This document shows, in pieces, positions 6,786 through 14,475 of a stretch of 17,905 nucleotides of DNA (position 1 is the stretch's first letter; each line of letters begins with the position of its first letter). The stretch lies in NCBI GenBank assembly GCA_012512865.1, contig JAAZDH010000244.1:1-17905 (forward strand), in the 5' to 3' direction. The notes under the pieces were generated by a model. That model was not told where the DNA came from and searched no databases. It saw nothing but the letters and a program-made list of their open reading frames with translations. The stretch is from Clostridiaceae bacterium. GTDB taxonomy: Bacteria; Bacillota; Clostridia; Acetivibrionales; DUMC01. Position numbers and translations under genes: made by a program.

Positions 6786-7832
6786 TCACACCCTTATCCC
6801 GCTTATTTCGCGGACTACATTCCTGATGTTCATTCCCGCGGGACAACTCCTGATGCATCTTCCGCATCCCGTGCATGCAACGTATCCAAAGTTTTTCTTC
6901 ACGTAAACATATTTATGCAGTACCCTCTGGCGGAACCTTTCTTTTTTGCTTGCCCTTGGGTTGTGCCCGGAGGCATGAAGGGTGAATTTCGGGTACATAC
7001 AGCTGTCCCAGCACCTGTACCTTATGGTCTTGTTGCCAGCAAGAGCATCCCTGAAATCAAAGCAATGGCATGTAGGGCATATATACGTGCATATCCCGCA
7101 GCCCAGGCATCTTTCCGATATTCCTTCCCAGTCTGCCGTGTCAAACAGTTCTGTTTCTTCGGCTTCAATCACCAGTTCTTCTTTTTCGCATCCATTTCCT
7201 TCACGTTGCCCGCAAGCCGGTTCATAATCACTGTAAGAACCAAAACCACCCGTGACCAGCCTGTCTAAAACATCATCTCCACCAACCGTAAAGGAATAAA
7301 ACCTGAAGCTGTCATTTTCATCAACGGGTTTTTCTATAAAGATATCGCATTCACTTGAAAAGTTTTTGTTGATTCCCCGCTCATCGCAAAAACAGCCCGG
7401 CTTTTTTTTAGCACAGCCTGTCCCGATGAGCATGATATTCTCCCTGCGCCCGGTTACATTGTCATCCTTGTATTTCCCCTGGAAAAAGACTGTTAACAAA
7501 ACCTTCAAGGCATTAAGGTCGCATGGCTTGACACCAACCACGGCAATTTTATCTCTTGTATCTTTTTCAACGGCCGTACAGCTGTCATTATCAAAAACCA
7601 TCAATTCTTCAACCTGGGGAAATAAGAATTCTTTTGGCGACTTGTACGGCAATTCATCGCAATCGACGGCATAAGCTGCAAGGCCGGCTAAATCCTTTTC
7701 CCCGGCTTTTCCATCCATTTTTTTATATTCCAATACCCCGTTCTCCTTCACGGGTATGGCCGCAACATACCCATCAATCAACAATCCAACTGCACTTTTG
7801 AACTTCTCTCTTGGTACCACGGCACATTTCAT
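6786..7832 (-). CDS. flxB: FlxB-like / AsrA-like 4Fe-4S electron-transfer protein
   Basis: The product (348 residues) resembles anaerobic sulfite reductase subunit A, the sulfhydrogenase beta subunit and FlxB. The N-terminal half carries VVGVKPCDLNAL (about residues 98-109), a motif shared with its upstream neighbour. The C-terminal half has two ferredoxin-type sets: C242-x2-C245-x2-C248-x3-C252 with extra C255 and C257 and a CWDSC pair (C274, C278), then C320-x2-C323-x2-C326-x3-C330. The role is to relay electrons between the FlxA flavoprotein and the Hdr part; soluble, cytoplasmic. Start: ATG 7832 with AGGAG 8 nt upstream inside the end of the previous gene. A GTG at 7841 would sit on that ribosome binding site. 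Labels B and C for the two paralogues are assigned by resemblance only. Confidence 0.82.
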   Translation of the reverse strand: MKCAVVPREKFKSAVGLLIDGYVAAIPVKENGVLEYKKMDGKAGEKDLAGLAAYAVDCDELPYKSPKEFLFPQVEELMVFDNDSCTAVEKDTRDKIAVVGVKPCDLNALKVLLTVFFQGKYKDDNVTGRRENIMLIGTGCAKKKPGCFCDERGINKNFSSECDIFIEKPVDENDSFRFYSFTVGGDDVLDRLVTGGFGSYSDYEPACGQREGNGCEKEELVIEAEETELFDTADWEGISERCLGCGICTYICPTCHCFDFRDALAGNKTIRYRCWDSCMYPKFTLHASGHNPRASKKERFRQRVLHKYVYVKKNFGYVACTGCGRCIRSCPAGMNIRNVVREISGIRV

Positions 7833-7833
7833 T

Positions 7834-8793
7834 TTACTCACTCCTAAGGAACCCGATTTCTTTATCGTCTTTGTTAAATGCGGCCAGCACAGGGTATTCT
7901 CCGGGATTCATTCCCGCCCTGTACCCGTAGACATCCTTGCAAAAACTGTTAATTTCTTTAATCAAGTATCGTATTTTTACTCCCGACGGGCATACCCTTT
8001 CGCATGCACCGCATTCCACGCACCTGCCGGCAAGGTGCATTGCCCTTCCCAGGTGGTATACCATTTTCGCACCCATCCCGGGGTCCGTGGAAATCCATGC
8101 CGGCATTGTACGGTCCATGAAGCACACCGGGCAGTAACAACCGTAACAAGCCTGCCTGCATGCAAAGCACAAGATGCACTTGTCCAGCTCTTTTTTGAAC
8201 CTTTCAAGGGATTTATCTTCAAGTGGTTTATCCTCATTGACACCGTTATCATCACCGGCATTACCGCTTTCACCGGTGACGGCATTGAAGACGGCATCAT
8301 CCTCATATCCGGCAGGAGCGCCAGTATTCGTGTATTGTTCCCGTTCCACCACTTCACCGTTGCATTTTACCAGTACATCAAACAGCGGCGGTACATGCAC
8401 GCTGCATTCACAGCATCCAGGTGCCAAAGAACCATCCATGTTTTTCATCCCATTGCATTCCATCCCTATAATATAAACATTTTCCCTGGCTAACTGGTTT
8501 TCAGCTATATACATGGCTATTGCCCTTGCATCGCACGGCTTGGCAACTATCCCGGTTTTACCCTTGTTTTCAAGGAGATACTTCGCAAGGTTGGGATAAC
8601 AGTATTCATCGTATTTTAATCTCTCGATTTCACCGCATCCCCTGATAAAAAGCGGGATAGTGCTGTTTTCAATTTCACCCCCGGCATATGCCAGTATAAC
8701 GTCCCCTTTTCCCTCGTCCAACAGCTTCCTGCATATGCCTGCCAATTGTTTTTCCTGGCATTCGTGCATCTTTCCCCTATCTTGCAATTCCAT
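7834..8793 (-). CDS. flxC: FlxC-like FrhB-type iron-sulfur protein
   Basis: The 319-residue protein combines an FrhB/FdhB-like part (GIVAKPCDARAIAMY at 81-95, GMECNGM near 110-116, and a C127/C128/C130 cluster) with a cysteine-dense ferredoxin part. The latter has C206, C209, C212, C216, C219, C221 and C224 in 19 residues, then C258-x2-C261-x2-C264-x3-C268. The KPCD motif is also in the next gene, so the two are probably distant paralogues. An acidic low-complexity linker (about 163-198) joins the halves. The gene ends one codon-frame step before flxB, so translation is probably coupled. Start ATG 8793 follows CGGGGGTTAATAA, like the flxA site; an ATG at 8769 after AGGGGAAAG is an alternative. 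The role is inferred from Flx operons; substrate binding is not visible. Confidence 0.78.
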   Translation of the reverse strand: MELQDRGKMHECQEKQLAGICRKLLDEGKGDVILAYAGGEIENSTIPLFIRGCGEIERLKYDEYCYPNLAKYLLENKGKTGIVAKPCDARAIAMYIAENQLARENVYIIGMECNGMKNMDGSLAPGCCECSVHVPPLFDVLVKCNGEVVEREQYTNTGAPAGYEDDAVFNAVTGESGNAGDDNGVNEDKPLEDKSLERFKKELDKCILCFACRQACYGCYCPVCFMDRTMPAWISTDPGMGAKMVYHLGRAMHLAGRCVECGACERVCPSGVKIRYLIKEINSFCKDVYGYRAGMNPGEYPVLAAFNKDDKEIGFLRSE

Positions 8794-8814
8794 TTATTAA
8801 CCCCCGTTATATTC

Positions 8815-8960
8815 TCAAACGTATTCTGCACGATATTTTTCCGCGATTTTTTGCGCAATGTTTTTAACGATATTCCAAGCGACATTCTCCAGCATATTAT
8901 TCCAGCATACTTTTATATTCCCGCGGTTCATATTTTCCCAGTATTTTCCGTGATATTGCT
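8815..8960. repeat. Degenerate GGAATAT-based repeats spanning the mvhD 3' end and spacer
   Basis: On the minus strand, variants of GGAATATCG (GGAATATAA, GGAATAATATGCT, GGAGAATGTCGCTT, GGAATATCGTT, GAAAAATATCGTGCA, GAATACG, GAATATAACG) recur every 11-16 nt. They begin within the last codons of mvhD and run to the ribosome binding site of the next gene. The tail residues NITENTGKI of MvhD are encoded by repeat units. Confidence 0.55.
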
Positions 8961-9386
8961 TGGACCCAGCTTCCTTACCCTTTCGGTTACTTCTTTTACT
9001 ACTTCTGCAAACCTGCCCCCCTCGGAGGCGGACACCCATGTAAAATGCACCCTGTCCGGGTGTATTCCTGCTGTTTCAAGGAGCTTCTTCAGTATGACAA
9101 AGCGCCTTCTCGCATACATGTTCCCGGTCAGGTAATGGCAATCTCCCGGGTGGCATCCCGATACCATCACGCCATCGGCTCCTTCTGCCAGCGCTTTTAT
9201 AATAAACAGGGGATTCAAGCGCCCCGAACATGGCACCCTGATAATTCGTATGCTGGGCGGGTATTGAAGCCTTCCCGTTCCGGCCAGGTCGGCCCCTGCA
9301 TAACTGCACCAGTTGCATAAAAAAGCTACAATCCTTGGTTCCCAGCCGGTATCCTTTTCCGGCTTACAACCGGTATTATTATCCAT
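8928..9386 (-). CDS. mvhD: MvhD/FlpD/FlxD-like [2Fe-2S] electron-transfer subunit
   Basis: The product (152 residues) is a clear MvhD-family protein. It has CNWCSYAGADLAG near the N-terminus, VPCSGRLNP in the middle, the hallmark GCHPGDCHYLTGN, and WVSASEGGRFAEVV near the C-terminus. MvhD passes electrons from a hydrogenase, formate dehydrogenase or Flx module to HdrA through a [2Fe-2S] centre held by these cysteines. With flxC/B/A directly downstream it corresponds to FlxD. Start ATG 9386 has AGGAGG 7 nt upstream and overlaps the hdrA stop (CATGGATAA), so translation is coupled. An ATG at 9419 would lie before that site. The last ten residues lie beyond the conserved domain and are encoded by repeated sequence. 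Confidence 0.95.
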   Translation of the reverse strand: MDNNTGCKPEKDTGWEPRIVAFLCNWCSYAGADLAGTGRLQYPPSIRIIRVPCSGRLNPLFIIKALAEGADGVMVSGCHPGDCHYLTGNMYARRRFVILKKLLETAGIHPDRVHFTWVSASEGGRFAEVVKEVTERVRKLGPSNITENTGKI

Positions 9387-12300
9387 GCTGCCCCCTCCTG
9401 AAAAGGAATTCCAGTTCATTTACAATTTGCCTGTCTGAAAATCCGTCCACGTCTATTGCCCCGCACCTGCAAATGGCGGAACATGTCCCGCAACCCTTAC
9501 AAAGGGCCGCATTCACCACGGCCTTTTTCACGGTGGCCTTTCTTCTCTGTACTTCCTGCACGCTTATGGCTTTATATGCGCAAACCTTTTCACATGCGCC
9601 GCATGCTACGCAAAGTTCTTCAGAAACCCTGGCTATCGTGCCTTCTGCCTCAATGTATTCTTTTGATATTACCGTGGCAGCCCTTGCTGCAGCGGCCTTC
9701 CCCTGCGTAATGCTTTCTTTCAGGTTTTTCGGGCTGTGGGCAAGCCCGCAAAGGTATACACCATCGGTTGCAAAATCCACGGGCCTTAATTTTGCATGGG
9801 CTTCCAGGAAAAATCCATCCTCGTTCAAGGGCACCTTGAGAAACTGTGCAAGTCGCGAATTATCTTCTTTTCTTGGTGCAATAGCGCTTGCCAGGACAAT
9901 CAAGTCGGCTTCCAGCTCGATATAATCCTGGAGGAGTTTATCGTAAACTTTAACTCTCAGTCTGCCCTGGTCATCCCTGTAGACAGAGGGTTTTTCATCC
10001 GTGTCATAGCGGATAAACTGCACTCCTTGCATCCTTGCCCTTGCATAGTTTATTTCATTCATCCCGTATGCTCTTATATCCCTGTACAGGATTGTCACGT
10101 TGGTGTCATTTCCCTGCTCTTTTAGCAATAGTGCATTTTTAATTGCCTGTGAACAGCACACCCTGCTGCAATATGCCCTGTCTTCGTCCCTTGAGCCGAC
10201 ACACTGGATCATCACAACATTTTTTGCATCCAGCTTTCCACCGCTATTGAGCATTTCTTCCAGCTCAAGCTGGGTAACAACCCTTTCTTCCCTGCCGTAC
10301 AAGTACCCGGAAGGCTTGTGCTCTTCCGCACCTACGGCAACAATGACAACGCCATGCTCAAGTTCCCTTTCTCCTTCAGCAGATGAAATCACGGTTTTAT
10401 ACTTTCCTACGTACCCGTCAATGCTCTTTATTTCAGAATTCAAGAACACCTCGATAAGCTTGTTGCTTAGCACCTCGTTAATATATCTATTTACATAGTT
10501 GCCTGCAGGCCTTCCTGAAGGCATGACATTCAGCCTTGCCGCATTACCACCCAGCCTTCCCTTCTTCTCAACCAGGTACACCTTGTAACCCATGCTTGCT
10601 ATTTCAAGTGCCGCGGTCATCCCGGCCATCCCGCCGCCAATAACCAGAGCAGACTTGGTTACATCAATTTTCTGGCGGGTAAGCTGCCTTGCATGAATTG
10701 CCCTTGACACGGCCATCCTGACCAGGTCCTTTGACTTCTCGGTTGCGTCTTCATACCTGTACATGTGGACCCACGAGCACTGGTCCCTTATATTTGCCAT
10801 GGAAAAGAGGTAGGGATTCAACCCGGCTTTTTTCAAAACTCCCTGGAACAGCGGTTCATGCGTTCTCGGGGTACAGGATGCCACCACGACCCTGTTTAAG
10901 CCATATTCCTTTATCTTGTCCGCTATTGCCTTCTGGGAATCCACAGAACAAGTATATAGGTTGTCTTCCGCATATTCTACGTACGGCAAGGTCCTGGCAT
11001 ATTCTACCACGGCTTTTACATCCACGTACCCGCCTATGTTTACCCCGCAGTGGCATATAAATACGCCGATTCTTACCGGTTCTTTCGAAACATCCCTTTC
11101 CGGGATATTCTCCTCTGCTTTAAAATACTGGCTTAATATATACTCGTAGAAGTTGCCGGGAACATTTGCATCCACCTCGCCTGCCTTGCCCCGGGTATTT
11201 CCTGCAATCCCGGCGGCTGCGGCTGCTGCAGCGCTTGCCTCCACCACGGTTTCGGGTATATCCTTCGGCCCTGCCGATGCCCCGCAGGCCAGTATTCCTT
11301 CCGCCGAGGTTTTGGGCGGATTTGTTTCGTCAACCCACACAAAACCATACCTGTCAGTCTTTACCCGGGACTTACCAAGTAGCTGCTTCATGCTTTTTGC
11401 CGGCTTAAGGCCCGTTGACAGCACCACCATATCGTACTCGTCCACGCACGCATTGCCGTTTTCGTCGCAATACTCCACAACCAGCTTTCCGTTGCGGTCA
11501 TTCCTTGAAATCCCTGCACCCCTGCTTCTTATAAATCCAACACCATACTTGTCCTTTGCCGTGCTTATATACTTATCAAAATCTTTACCGTAAGCCCTCA
11601 TGTCCATGTAGAATATGTTTACTTCCTTTACAGAGGGAAGGTGTTCTTTCGTGATAATCGCTTCTTTTACGGCATACATGCAGCACACGGACGAACAATA
11701 ATCCTCGTTTCGCCTTGCATCCCTTGATGCCACGCACTGGATAAATGCCACCTTTTCGGGTGCTTTCCCGTCAGACGGGTGCTGCACATGGCCGCTGAAA
11801 GGTCCGGATGCGGAGAGTATTCTCTCGTATTCCATGCCGGTTACCACGTCCGGGTACCTCCCGTACCCGAATTCGGGAGGTATTTCGCAGGCTGTATCAT
11901 AACCGCTTGCCAGTATCACGGCTCCTACCGGGATTGTGATTATCTCGTCCTCCTGGTCATGGCATACGGCTCCTGCCTTGCACGCAGCCTCGCATGCCTT
12001 GCACTCGCTGCAAATGGAGCAATCCGCGCAGCGAAGCGCCTCTCTCCTGGCCTCTTCTTCCGGCAAGCCAAGTTCCACTTCTTCAAAGCTTTTAACTCTT
12101 TTTTCAAGTTCAATCACCGGCATATTTGCCCTATGGGCAGGTTTAAGGCCGCTCAAATCAATATCCTCGATAGGCGTCCTGGGTGCCATGTAAGGTTCAA
12201 CCGGCAATTCCCCGTTCTCCAGGTAATTGTGTATGCTCCTTGCCGCCCTGTTTCCCGCGGCTATTGCCTCTATCACCGTTGCAGGCCCGGTTACCGCATC

Positions 12301-13884
12301 CCCACCTGCAAACACGCCTTCAATATTCGTCCTCATCGTCTGCAAATCACAAATAACCTGTCCCCTGCTGTCAAAACAGGAACCCGCAGTTTCTCCTACC
12401 AGGGTGGTGTCAACCCTTTGCCCTATCGCTACTATTATAGTGTCGCACTCAATTACGTGCTCGGAATTCTCTATTGGTTCAGGCCTCCTGCGCCCGCTCT
12501 TGTCGGGCTTGCCCAGCCTGTTTTTGACGCATTTTAATCCCCCGGCGGAACCGTTGGCATTTGCCGCAACCTCAACGGGGGAAACCAAGAATTCAAACCT
12601 TACTCCTTCTTCTTTTGCATGTTTTATTTCCCACTCGCTTGCCGGCATTTCCTTTTCTGTTCTTCTATACACCACGGTAACTTCCGCGCCCAGGCGCCTT
12701 GCGGAGCGCGCAGCATCCATGGCCACGTTGCCGCCGCCGACAACAAGCACCCTTTTCCCTATACTTACCTTTTCCCCGAGGTTTAGTTTCCTCAGGAATT
12801 CCACTCCCGGTATCACGCCGGGAAGCTCTTCTCCCTTGACTCCAAGCTTTACATCCCTGTGGGCGCCTATTGCAAGGAAAAATGCCTTAAATCCTTGTTT
12901 CTTCAGGTCATCAAGCGTCAAGTCCCTGCCTATTGGCATGTTGCAGTGTATTTTAACACCCATGTTGCGAATTATGTCAATTTCCCTGTCCAGCACCTTT
13001 TTATCCATCCTGTAACCTGGTATGCCTACCCTGAGCATTCCGCCGGGCTCTCCAAGGGCTTCAAATATTTCTACCTTGTAACCCATCAGTGCCAATTGAT
13101 ACGCGCAATTCAACCCTGCAGGCCCCGAGCCTATTATTGCCACCTTCGCGTCCTTTTGGCCGGCATCAACCCTTACCGCTGGTTTTATTCCCCTCGATAC
13201 CTCGTGGTCAGCTATAAACCGCTTCAATGCGGCTATTGATATGGGAGCGTCCACGTATTGCCTGCTGCATGCTCCCTCGCACGGGTGGAAACATACCCTT
13301 CCCAGCACCCCGGCAAAAGGAGTGGCCCTCCTTACAAGTTCCAGGGCTTCTTCATACCTCCCCTGGCCTATAAGGGCAACATAACCATGGGCGTCTATGT
13401 GGGCAGGGCAGGTATACTTGCAGGGAGATGTCCCCTTTTTATCAATCGTCACCTTGTTAGGCACCGCCTGTGCAAAAGGCTTGAATATTGCATGCCTTTT
13501 CCCCAGGCCCATGTCAAACTCGTTTTTCTCTTCAATCGGGCATTTCAGCGTGCATTCGCTGCAGCCCGTACACTTGTCTTCATCTACGAACCTCGCCCTC
13601 TTCCTTATTACCGCGGTGAAGTCCGGGGCTTCTCCCTTTATTTCCAAGACTTCGCTCCAAGTGAAGGTCTTGACCAGCGGGTGATTAAAACAGGATGTAA
13701 CCTTAGGGGCAAGTATGCATGCCGAGCAATCATTGGTTGGAAAAGTCTTATCAAGCTGGGCCATCCTTCCGCCTATGCTCGGGGTCTTCTCCACCAGGAA
13801 CACCGGGATTCCCATCTCGGCAAGGTCGAGCGAAGCCTGTATTCCTGCTATTCCTCCTCCTATTACTAGAACGGGTTTTTTCAT
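9379..13884 (-). CDS. hdrA: HdrA-GltD-HdrA fusion polyferredoxin flavoprotein
   Basis: A 1501-residue three-flavin fusion. (1) HdrA-like module: FAD motif GGGIAG (9-14), ferredoxin motif C105/C108/C111/C115, interrupted at about 150. (2) GltD/NfnB-like insert (about 150-575): C155 and C159, C198/C202/C206 of the RVCFHPCEGAC motif, FAD loop GSGPAG, and a second nucleotide fold GGGNVAMDAARSARRLG ending VVYRR, the arginine pair usual for NADPH. (3) HdrA module 1 resumes with a cysteine-rich stretch (619-635) and QC..YCSSVCC (C717, C730, C734, C735). (4) A complete second HdrA (about 930-1501): CHCG domain (944-947), FAD loop GGGMAG (1083-1088), C1228/C1239/C1243/C1244, and two ferredoxin clusters (1425-1435, 1462-1472). 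In Hdr complexes the HdrA FAD is the bifurcating site. Start ATG 13884 has AGGAGG 5 nt upstream; a TTG at 13899 precedes that site. It is the core subunit, linking FlxD, HdrC and probably MetFV. Confidence 0.93.
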   Translation of the reverse strand: MKKPVLVIGGGIAGIQASLDLAEMGIPVFLVEKTPSIGGRMAQLDKTFPTNDCSACILAPKVTSCFNHPLVKTFTWSEVLEIKGEAPDFTAVIRKRARFVDEDKCTGCSECTLKCPIEEKNEFDMGLGKRHAIFKPFAQAVPNKVTIDKKGTSPCKYTCPAHIDAHGYVALIGQGRYEEALELVRRATPFAGVLGRVCFHPCEGACSRQYVDAPISIAALKRFIADHEVSRGIKPAVRVDAGQKDAKVAIIGSGPAGLNCAYQLALMGYKVEIFEALGEPGGMLRVGIPGYRMDKKVLDREIDIIRNMGVKIHCNMPIGRDLTLDDLKKQGFKAFFLAIGAHRDVKLGVKGEELPGVIPGVEFLRKLNLGEKVSIGKRVLVVGGGNVAMDAARSARRLGAEVTVVYRRTEKEMPASEWEIKHAKEEGVRFEFLVSPVEVAANANGSAGGLKCVKNRLGKPDKSGRRRPEPIENSEHVIECDTIIVAIGQRVDTTLVGETAGSCFDSRGQVICDLQTMRTNIEGVFAGGDAVTGPATVIEAIAAGNRAARSIHNYLENGELPVEPYMAPRTPIEDIDLSGLKPAHRANMPVIELEKRVKSFEEVELGLPEEEARREALRCADCSICSECKACEAACKAGAVCHDQEDEIITIPVGAVILASGYDTACEIPPEFGYGRYPDVVTGMEYERILSASGPFSGHVQHPSDGKAPEKVAFIQCVASRDARRNEDYCSSVCCMYAVKEAIITKEHLPSVKEVNIFYMDMRAYGKDFDKYISTAKDKYGVGFIRSRGAGISRNDRNGKLVVEYCDENGNACVDEYDMVVLSTGLKPAKSMKQLLGKSRVKTDRYGFVWVDETNPPKTSAEGILACGASAGPKDIPETVVEASAAAAAAAGIAGNTRGKAGEVDANVPGNFYEYILSQYFKAEENIPERDVSKEPVRIGVFICHCGVNIGGYVDVKAVVEYARTLPYVEYAEDNLYTCSVDSQKAIADKIKEYGLNRVVVASCTPRTHEPLFQGVLKKAGLNPYLFSMANIRDQCSWVHMYRYEDATEKSKDLVRMAVSRAIHARQLTRQKIDVTKSALVIGGGMAGMTAALEIASMGYKVYLVEKKGRLGGNAARLNVMPSGRPAGNYVNRYINEVLSNKLIEVFLNSEIKSIDGYVGKYKTVISSAEGERELEHGVVIVAVGAEEHKPSGYLYGREERVVTQLELEEMLNSGGKLDAKNVVMIQCVGSRDEDRAYCSRVCCSQAIKNALLLKEQGNDTNVTILYRDIRAYGMNEINYARARMQGVQFIRYDTDEKPSVYRDDQGRLRVKVYDKLLQDYIELEADLIVLASAIAPRKEDNSRLAQFLKVPLNEDGFFLEAHAKLRPVDFATDGVYLCGLAHSPKNLKESITQGKAAAARAATVISKEYIEAEGTIARVSEELCVACGACEKVCAYKAISVQEVQRRKATVKKAVVNAALCKGCGTCSAICRCGAIDVDGFSDRQIVNELEFLFRRGQHG

Positions 13885-13904
13885 GCTATCCTCCTGCAAA
13901 TTGC

Positions 13905-13961
13905 AAGTTTTTTGCGCTGCATTATGCTCGCCACATTATGCTTTTCGATAAGTTTTTTGCG
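13905..13961. repeat. Direct repeats in the hdrC-hdrA spacer
   Basis: AAGTTTTTTGCG occurs exactly at 13905-13916 and 13950-13961, and CATTATGCT at 13920-13928 and 13934-13942 (14-nt period). The first unit after hdrC begins right at its stop codon (13963-13965). The spacer holds no gene. Confidence 0.7.
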
Positions 13962-13962
13962 G

Positions 13963-14376
13963 TTACTTGGACATCTCCTTCGTCAATTCTTCAACCAGCG
14001 CTATTCTCTGCTTTCTTAAATCAACATCAATATCTTCAACTTTTTTAAGCATGTCTCCCGGTGCATATCCTTCTTCCACGGACATCTGCCTTAGGATCCT
14101 TATAATATCTGCAAACCGCACGTCCTGCGGGCAATGTGCTACACAAACATGGCACTGGCTGCACTGCCATATTTCCGGGGAGGACAATACTTCCTCCTTC
14201 ATTCCCAGCAAGATCATCCTCATGAAACGCCGCGGGCTGTATTCATTGCGCAAAGAGCTTACCGGGCAGCCTGCAGTACATGTCCCGCACAAGTAGCAGT
14301 TTTTCACCCTTTCTCCTCCAGGCCTTGATGCTATTTTGTCTTTAAACCCCGTATCAATTTTCGCATATTCAAGCAT
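13963..14376 (-). CDS. hdrC: Heterodisulfide reductase subunit C-like ferredoxin
   Basis: The 137-residue product is an HdrC-type protein with two [4Fe-4S] motifs, CYLCGTCTAGCPVS and CSQCHVCVAHCPQDV, separated by the typical helical YSPRRFMRMILLGM region. HdrC normally carries electrons from HdrA to HdrB. Here no hdrB is adjacent; metF lies directly upstream and the hdrA fusion directly downstream. HdrC therefore probably delivers electrons to MetV/MetF (inference). Start ATG 14376 is 8 nt from GGAG; a GTG at 14385 overlaps that site. Spacers of 87 and 78 bp on either side contain local repeats. Confidence 0.93.
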   Translation of the reverse strand: MLEYAKIDTGFKDKIASRPGGERVKNCYLCGTCTAGCPVSSLRNEYSPRRFMRMILLGMKEEVLSSPEIWQCSQCHVCVAHCPQDVRFADIIRILRQMSVEEGYAPGDMLKKVEDIDVDLRKQRIALVEELTKEMSK

Positions 14377-14445
14377 GCCAATCACTCCATGTAAAAAATA
14401 CTTTTCCTGGTCCCGTTTTTCATGATTTACAACATCTATATTCCC

Positions 14446-14475
14446 TATCTATATAGCAGGTATCTATACAGCAGG
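14446..14475. repeat. 15-bp tandem duplication of the metF 3' end
   Basis: TATCTATATAGCAGG (14446-14460) and TATCTATACAGCAGG (14461-14475) are adjacent and differ at one base. The second copy contains the metF stop codon (14464-14466) and its last sense codons, so the coding end was duplicated, or extended, by slippage. A partial third copy lies near 14436-14445. Confidence 0.8.

Noticed and set aside
8616..8885. Minus-strand 89-codon frame overlapping the start of the flxC-like gene
   Set aside because: Out of frame with flxC; its N-terminal part is repeat-derived (NIxxNI-like) and it has no ribosome binding site.
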